Of a DNA stretch of 64,000 nucleotides, positions 57,851 to 64,000 are shown one piece after another. Under the pieces are notes generated by a model. It made no database searches. It worked only from the letters and a program-made list of their open reading frames with translations, and had not been told where the DNA came from. Position 1 is the first letter of the stretch, and every line of letters starts with the position of its first letter. Source of the stretch: Toxonevra muliebris (Eukaryota; Arthropoda; Insecta; Diptera; Pallopteridae). Position numbers and translations under genes: made by a program. The stretch lies in NCBI GenBank assembly GCA_963691655.1, contig OY829326.1:54367776-54431775 (forward strand), written 5' to 3'.

Positions 57851-59674
57851 GTAGTGTTCTTCCTTTTCAGCACAGATATCAAAAATTGTTGTGTTTGAAG
57901 CTCAAATTTTTTAAAGTTGATGCTGCTTTGGCAACACTCTTATCATTGTCATCATGAATCTTGATGTGTTATTGAAAAGAGAAGCCTGGAATGCCCAGTA
58001 GTTTAATTCTGCAGCTCATCTGCATCATCGACAATTTCCGGATAGCTAAGTAAAGTGAAGAAATCAAAGAATTGGGGACAAAAGTCTTGTTGTTGTTGGA
58101 CTGCACGCGGAATCTAGAGTCACTTTATTTTTTAATAATGTTAAAGTGATGGAATGATAAATGGCAGCTTCTCAGCATCAATTGTTGCGTTGTGAGTAAT
58201 GAAATCCCTTTCTTTGGTATGGAGGGGATAGAGAGATTTGAGGCCATTACTTTCGTTTTTTAATTCAAAGGAGAATAGATTCAGAAAACAAAAAATACTT
58301 TTCTACATCATCCATAAATTTTTTCACATTTTCCACCTTCGGTCAAAAGAATAGGTCTGGCCCGACCTACATGTTAATTATAAAAAATGTAAGAATTCGT
58401 CAAAAAAAAAAAAAACAATCGAGCTCACTTTTATTGTTGTTTATAAATTGAAATCACTTATTATTTGAGATCAGGAAAATTTTTGGATCAGATTTTGAAA
58501 GTTTTTAAATTTTTCTATTATATTAACCCGAATTCTTTTAGAGGATCCATGTGGACACATGCCCTATCTAAGAAACCAGTTTATAGATCATAACCAAAAG
58601 TTGAATTCACGTTATTTTGTACCTTTTTAAAAAGTTTTGTTCTGGGAGAATTCGGTTTTAAATGCATTTGCGGCATTTAACTGAGCTGTGCCATTCGTTC
58701 AGCAATATGCACATACCTACATAGGTGCCGACATACAGAAGTGTCTCTGGTACTAAAAGGATAATTTTTTACTTTGTAAATACATAAATCAATACAATAA
58801 ATGTTCAGTAAATTACAAAAATCCAAATGGCCAGCAGCTCGTTTGCCGTTTAAACATACTATATTCTCCAATCATCTGTTTCACTAAATTGAAACCTTCA
58901 TTATAATTATCGTAATACAATATGGCCTGTGACCATTTAGCTGCCCCAGCCGCAACTGCATTATAGTGGACTAATGAATGTAAGAGGATCGCTTAACTCA
59001 ATGTTCTGTTGAGTTTTGGTACAAATTTTTTATTACGACTTACCGCTTTCGCTGCAATTGTATTTGGTCGCAGTTTCGAGCAACACCATTTCTTCCTATT
59101 GCCTTGATTCCAATTGTACTTGGGAAGTATTTCTCATGTGGATCAACGCTAACATTTGTACTATAAAAACGAAATGACTGAGGGCTGATGGGTTAACGAA
59201 GTATGGATTAATTATCAGATTATGTGGTTCTGAACCATGAATTGCATTTAGCAGCTGAATAGACTTAAAACTTTTTCAAGGATGTAGAATGAGATGTGAG
59301 TTTATTGTCAATTAAAGACAAAACTAAAGGTATATTTTGGGGGACTGGTAAATGGACATAGAAGATGATACCGGGTAACTTTACCTAGAGGAATTTGAGT
59401 TATTGATGCACGTGATAGAGGCGGCAAAATGTGTAAATTTTCTATTAAAGAGAAGCTTCCTTTGAAGCGTGGTGTATTTGTAAAGAAACAGGACGAGCAA
59501 CACTCGGTCAACTCAAATAATTTAATCACTCATAGATGAAGAAAACGAACCCAATTTACAGTGGTCGACTTTGGTACACTTATCCTCTATAAATAAAATC
59601 AAATCGAGCGAGATTTGAATGCTTCAAAAGCTTTGAGTTTAAAAGCATAATTGCTCTGTGATCCCCTGGCAGTA

Positions 59675-60061
59675 TACTAGAGTGGACCTACATTAGGAGA
59701 CTTTTGTAGTCCCCATCATGATAGCGTTTTCTCCGAAAAGAGGATAAATGCAAGATGATTGACGCTTTAAAAAAAAATTGAGTATTATAAAATGCTTACT
59801 CACTTTTTAGGTCAAAAAAAGTTTCTAAACCCAAAAAACACTGGTGCATAAAATTTCAACAAAATCAGTTTATCCATTTAAATTTAAATCTAGTACAGGA
59901 AGAATTAAATTTTTTCTTTTGCTTTTCTTCTAAATACTTTCGAAGTAATTGTTTTAGACCAAAATAGATGCTAATATTGGGTTCCGTGGCCCAAAAAACT
60001 ATGGTTCATAAAATTTCAATTCTGTCACGATGGTAGCTCCCAAAACCAATCCACTCTAGCG
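59675..60061. mobile_element. MITE with CTAGAGTGG ends
   Basis: The left end TACTAGAGTGGACCTACATT and the right end read inward CGCTAGAGTGGATTGGTTTT are related over about 40 bp, to ccatcatgatag / ccatcgtgacag. TA flanks both sides. It is non-coding and its interior repeats 'ggttcataaaatttcaa'. It abuts the mariner copy at 60090. Confidence 0.65.
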
Positions 60062-60163
60062 TACACACACCAAATATTCTGATAATCTATTGGGAGTATG
60101 AATATATAAACTCGTATTTTTTTTCGTAATTTGGACATTTATTGTGAAAAAGTGATTATAAAT

Positions 60164-61325
60164 TTATTTTTTAAAGTATTGTCCATCGTTAGCCACAACC
60201 TTTTCCCATCGTTCTGGTAGCATACGGATTCCGCGTCGAAAGAACTCCTCATCTTTTGAGGCTATCCACGAATCGACCCATTTTTTGAGTTCTTCGAAAG
60301 AACGGAAGTGCTGTTCAGCCAGGCCATGTGTCATCGATCGGAACAAGTGGTAATCAGAAGGAGCAATGTCTGGAGAATACGGCGGGTGGGGTAGCACTTC
60401 CCATTTCAGCGTTTCCAAGTATGTTTTTACTTGCCTTGCAAACATGCGGCCGAGCATTGTCGTGCTGAAGAATAACTTCGTCGTGTCTATTCTTATATTC
60501 AGACCTCTTATCCTTTAATGCTCGGCTATCATGCAATAGCTGAAAATTTTTGAAGTATGTGAGCGTTTTTATTTGACCCGCAGATCTTTTAACTGATAGC
60601 AAACTGTTCAGTCCATATTCTGGCCTCTTATCCTTTAATGCTCGGCTCAAACGCATCAATTGTAGTCGGTAGCGGTCGCCAGTGATCGTTTCATTCGGTT
60701 TCAACAGCTCATAATACACGACACCTTTCATATTCCACCAAATACACAGCATGAGCTTGGATCCATGGATGTTCGGCTTTGCCGTTGATGTTGATGCATG
60801 TCCGGGCGGTCCCCATGATTTTTTAAGCCTTGGGTTATCGTAACGTATCCACTTTTCATCGCCAGTCACAATACGATGCAGAAAACCCTTTCTTTTCTGT
60901 CGTTCAATCAGCAGTTCACATGTGAAAAATCGTCGTTCGACGTTTCTCGGCTTCAATTCGAACGACACCCAATTTCCTTGCTTTTGAATCATTCCCAATG
61001 CTTTTAATCGCTTACAAATGGTTGATTGATCAACTCCTAAAGATTCTGCAAGTTCTTGTTGCGTTTGACATGAATCTTCTTCGAGTAATGCCTTCAATTC
61101 TTCATCTTCGAACTTTTTCGGGCAGCCTGAACGTTCCCTGTCTTCAACATCAAAATCACCACTTTTGAAACGGGCATACCACACCTGACACATTCTAACG
61201 TCTATAGCACAGTCAGGATAAACTTCAGTGAGTAAACGATGTGCTTCAGTTGCGTTTTTCTTTAAATGGAAGAAGCAAATTAAAACTTCCCGCAAATGTT
61301 GTTTTGTTAGCACGAAATTCGACAT
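60164..61325 (-). pseudogene. mariner transposase with frameshift and 120-bp in-frame insertion
   Basis: From the ATG at 61325 the frame is open through the HTH region, the first catalytic Asp (TGDEKW) and LSRALKDKRPEY. It then reads 29 foreign residues, repeats SRALKDKRSEY, and continues to LQHDNARPHV. One extra T near 60441 (gtttgc where the 46-kb copy has gttgc) shifts the frame. The remainder, ARQVKTYLETLKWEVLPH onward with YSPDIAPSDYHLF, continues to 60164. WVPYEL is degraded to WVSFEL. The third Asp context (PSDYHLF) is more canonical than in the other copy. It cannot encode a full transposase. Confidence 0.92.
60495..60647. repeat. 33-bp direct repeats bracketing 87 bp of foreign DNA
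   Basis: Near-identical 33-bp segments at 60495-60527 and 60615-60647 (shared core cctcttatcctttaatgctc) lie exactly 120 bp apart within the transposase pseudogene. The 87 bp between them has no counterpart in the 46-kb copy. Confidence 0.9.
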
Positions 61326-61499
61326 TTTCAGCTATAGTAAAACACTTTTGTAAAATTATGAAAATTATTTGACAGATCAACTCTTATAGTATTTTTGGCG
61401 CTCTTCGAGATAGAATAGCTGTCAATGTCAAGAAAATGGCGCGTATGATGGATATGAAGTTAGTCACAATTACGAGTTTATACATTCATACTCCCAATA

Positions 61500-63710
61500 A
61501 TTTGCATTACTTATGAGAATTATGTTACTCGGGTCCTATGTCCGAAAAGGAAAGTTTAGTGGTTTGAGCTCGACGTAAATGAATGGTCAGCAAATATGTG
61601 GATCACTGAGTCTGCCTAATTATATCTTCATAGAAAAAAGGTGGTATGTGTGTGAAACAAAAGCTTTTCCATTTTAATACAATTACTTTTTCCCAGCAAC
61701 TCATTTCACCAAAATTGCTTCTACTATAAAACAAAACAAAACCAAGCAGAAAAAAGGAATAATGCACAAAAACTCTTAAAAAAAAGACAAAAAAAAAAGA
61801 AAAAATTCTGAAACAAACTGCTCTTATTTAATTGACTTTTGACTTCCCAAAAAACTACAAGAAAAAAACAAAAAACAGCTAAACAAGATAACAAGAGTGT
61901 TATACATACAAACAAACATACATTCAAGAAATTCCCGCCAAGAAAATAAATCGCAAAAATCCAACAATAACAACAACAAATGCAACAACAATGAGATGAA
62001 CAAGAAAAAGAAGGCGATGCAACAAAAAAAAAAATAAAAAAGCAGAAACAAAAAATACTGCACAACAAAGTGCAAATAAAAGACACAACACATTTACTTA
62101 TCGCGCCTCTTTAAACATTACAACAACAAACAACAGCAACAAAAAAGTAACAAACAGCAGCAATGACAACACCAGCAGCAGCAAGAACAACACCAACAAC
62201 GATATCACATGCAAAATGCTTTTCTTATATTTCTTTCTTTCACAAGTTTTCAAAGTTTATCTAGAAACAAAAAAAAAAACAAACATAAGCAAATGTTTTG
62301 CACATGCTGCTGCTGTTGAGGTTGCTACTGCTGCTGTTGCTACTGCAACAATTTCAATTTGACCAACTTGTGCGCTTTTACAAATTCTAATGATCCAATT
62401 CCCACGAGCAAAAGCCGACTAGCTATGCACATGCAGAAACACACACATACATGCATACATACTCATGCACTAGTCACAAAAAGTTGAAAGAGGGGCGATA
62501 TATAGTGTTTGGCGAAAAGGCGCTGCAGCCAACACATACATACACTCACACACACACGTACAAATCCATAGAGTCAGGCCAACATGAGATTTGCTGCTTA
62601 ACAACTTTCAACTAAAAAGTTAATAGTCTACAATGTGGCGAGACATTTTTAAATTCCAAATAGAAAAGCAAAGCATGCACCATCATGCATCATGCTGCAG
62701 CCAGCAAACACACATTCACACACACATAAACACCTAGAGCATGATGAATTTTCTTAGTTTTGGCTTTACCTTACAGTAGAAACAGCAGCGGGTGATTTTT
62801 ATTTAATTTTTTTTCTTTTTTTGGAGGAATTACTTTTTTTTTTTTTTTGGGCGATATTTTTTGCAATTTTGCTGCTGCTGTTGATGTAGCAAGTGAATCA
62901 TTTTTGGTGGTTTTGGGTCAAATGGAAAACCAAAATAATGTGTTGATGATAATGATGACAATGGCGCTTTTGTTGTTGTTGAGGCAGTTGGTTGCTATTG
63001 CTAGCTGTTTCGTTGAAATAAATTTGGTTTTTTCATGGTTTTTTTATTATTTGTTTGGTTGGGAATATTTGTAATTTTATAATATATTTTTTTCACTTTC
63101 ATTGAAATCTCAATTTTGAAATTAGGATAAGTAATATTATTTTGGATGTTGTAAAATTATTTAAATAAAAAAAAAAAAATTAATATACCACGATTTTAAA
63201 TCGAACTAAAAAGTATAAAATAATTTAATTTATTTATATAGCCCCACATAGAAAATCCTGAAAATCTGTGATTTGGAATTTTTATGGAAATATGAAAATA
63301 CTTGTAAAATTTTTAACGAAAAAATAAAAAACGTGGGTTACAAGTTAATAGTAAGGAGAAGACCCATTAGAGAAATTTTTGCCTCACATATTACTTACAG
63401 TGATATGACTCCTCTGACCTTGAAATGCAGGTAGGAAACAGAAATGCACGGAAACTTTTTGCTCGTTTGCTGCAAACCACTAAACCTAACCTTGTAGCGG
63501 AAACACTTTTGTTCATTTTACTGTTGTTTTTTAAAATTAAATTGAATCATTTTTTTATTATTGAAGCAATATTTCAGGACGCTCTATATTCATATCAATG
63601 ACCATTCTTGAAATTATTTAGAAATATGAACCAATTTCATATTTATTATAAATATAGAATTTGTTACAGCGCCACCTATCGTATTTTAAGATAGCTAGGC
63701 AGGGTCATAA
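61500..63710. other. Non-coding stretch, possible knrl upstream region
   Basis: Low-complexity CAA/CAG and poly(A) sequence (61.7-62.4 kb) is followed by CA-rich microsatellites and TGCTGC/GTTGTT runs (62.4-63.0 kb). The long ORFs on either strand are products of this low complexity. No transposon was recognised, so it may be single-copy regulatory or leader sequence, but I cannot identify a promoter or exon. Confidence 0.35.
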
Positions 63711-63714
63711 GATA

Positions 63715-64000
63715 TTTCATAAAGTAGTAGAAATTATAGTAGAATAAGGAATGGAAAAAGTAGTAGAAAATAGTAGTAGAAGAGGTAGTAGGAAAAATAA
63801 TAGAAAATAGTATTACAAATTGTTGTAAAGAAGTAGAAAAAAGGTAGCAGAAAAAGTAGTAGAAAAATAGTTACACACAGTAGTAAAAATAAATAGTAAA
63901 AATGGAGTAGAAAGAGTGGTAGGAATAATAGTAAAAAATAGTAGTAGAAAAAACTGTAAAAAAGTAGTAAAAAATAGTAGTGAAAAATAGTAGAAAGTAG
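63715..64000. repeat. Degenerate TAGTAGAAAAA array running off the window
   Basis: About 285 bp consists of repeated 'agtagtagaaaa' with variable A-run lengths and occasional GG insertions. It continues to the last base, so the true length is unknown. Confidence 0.85.

Larger units (their letters stand above)
60090..61497 (-). mobile_element. Mos1-like mariner, second copy, defective
   Basis: A 1408-bp element with ends TTGGGAGTATGAATATATAA and, from the other side, TTGGGAGTATGAATGTATAA, and TA at 60088-60089 and 61498-61499. It is about 124 bp longer than the copy at 46200 because of an internal 120-bp rearrangement and a 1-bp insertion. Both copies clearly derive from one recent lineage. 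Confidence 0.93.

Noticed and set aside
59038..59140. Candidate knrl 5' leader exon ending at a strong donor (GCG|GTAAGT, minus strand)
   Set aside because: Donor strength alone is not evidence; comparable donors occur at many places, and joining it to the ATG exon puts its internal ATG out of frame.
61724..62093. Phe/Cys-rich 89-120 codon minus-strand ORFs that look like membrane proteins
   Set aside because: They are translations of AAA/CAA low-complexity DNA in two overlapping frames.
1..64000. CRISPR arrays, rRNA, prophage or operon structure
   Set aside because: The intron-containing nuclear-receptor gene and eukaryotic transposons show this is an animal genome; no direct-repeat/spacer pattern or rRNA-like conserved stretch was seen.

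Overview
The window looks like AT-rich euchromatin from a higher fly (Diptera, Brachycera/Cyclorrhapha). One host gene is clearly recognisable: the minus-strand zinc-finger repressor knirps-like (knrl, nuclear-receptor group NR0A). The fly assignment rests on this gene and on the many dipteran-style transposons; the species cannot be named from the sequence.

Layout. At 1-2.7 kb there is a cluster of miniature hAT-type elements, a Tc1-type transposase relic and a foldback MITE. knrl occupies 5.2-24.8 kb on the minus strand. Its large exon (5184-7085) holds the second zinc finger and the whole regulatory body. A 17.6 kb intron (7086-24703) follows, and then a 78-nt exon (24704-24781) encoding the start methionine and the first zinc finger. 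The intron splits the DNA-binding domain between the two fingers and is loaded with transposons: a decayed Tc1/mariner element, nested MITEs with clean target-site duplications, an inverted SINE pair and degenerate tandem repeats. The start ATG lies immediately 3' of a splice acceptor, so at least one more 5' leader exon must lie at higher coordinates; I could not identify it.

From 24.8 kb to the end there is no convincing host coding exon. This stretch should hold knrl upstream sequence and intergenic DNA. It contains piggyBac-like TTAA MITEs, two long degenerate minisatellites (about 31.6-32.6 kb and 34.0-36.1 kb), an internally deleted mariner next to a 5'-truncated LINE with a long poly(A) tail (40.6-41.7 kb), an apparently intact Mos1-like mariner (46.2-47.5 kb), and a close relative of it broken by a frameshift and a 120-bp in-frame duplication/insertion (60.1-61.5 kb). 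It also holds several SINEs, a GC-rich unclassified repeat block ending in (CCTAA)11, two perfect hairpins, and a TAGTAG-rich array running off the window end.

How the parts relate. knrl is the only gene with an evident organismal role: a DNA-binding, CtBP-recruiting transcriptional repressor. Its very long intron matches the well-known Drosophila knrl intron-delay situation. Most other structure is mobile-element history. I found no CRISPR, rRNA or genuine tRNA gene, and no previously undescribed gene system. The most notable anomalies are the shared tail of two SINE families, the two perfect hairpins, and the 120-bp in-frame rearrangement inside a mariner copy.
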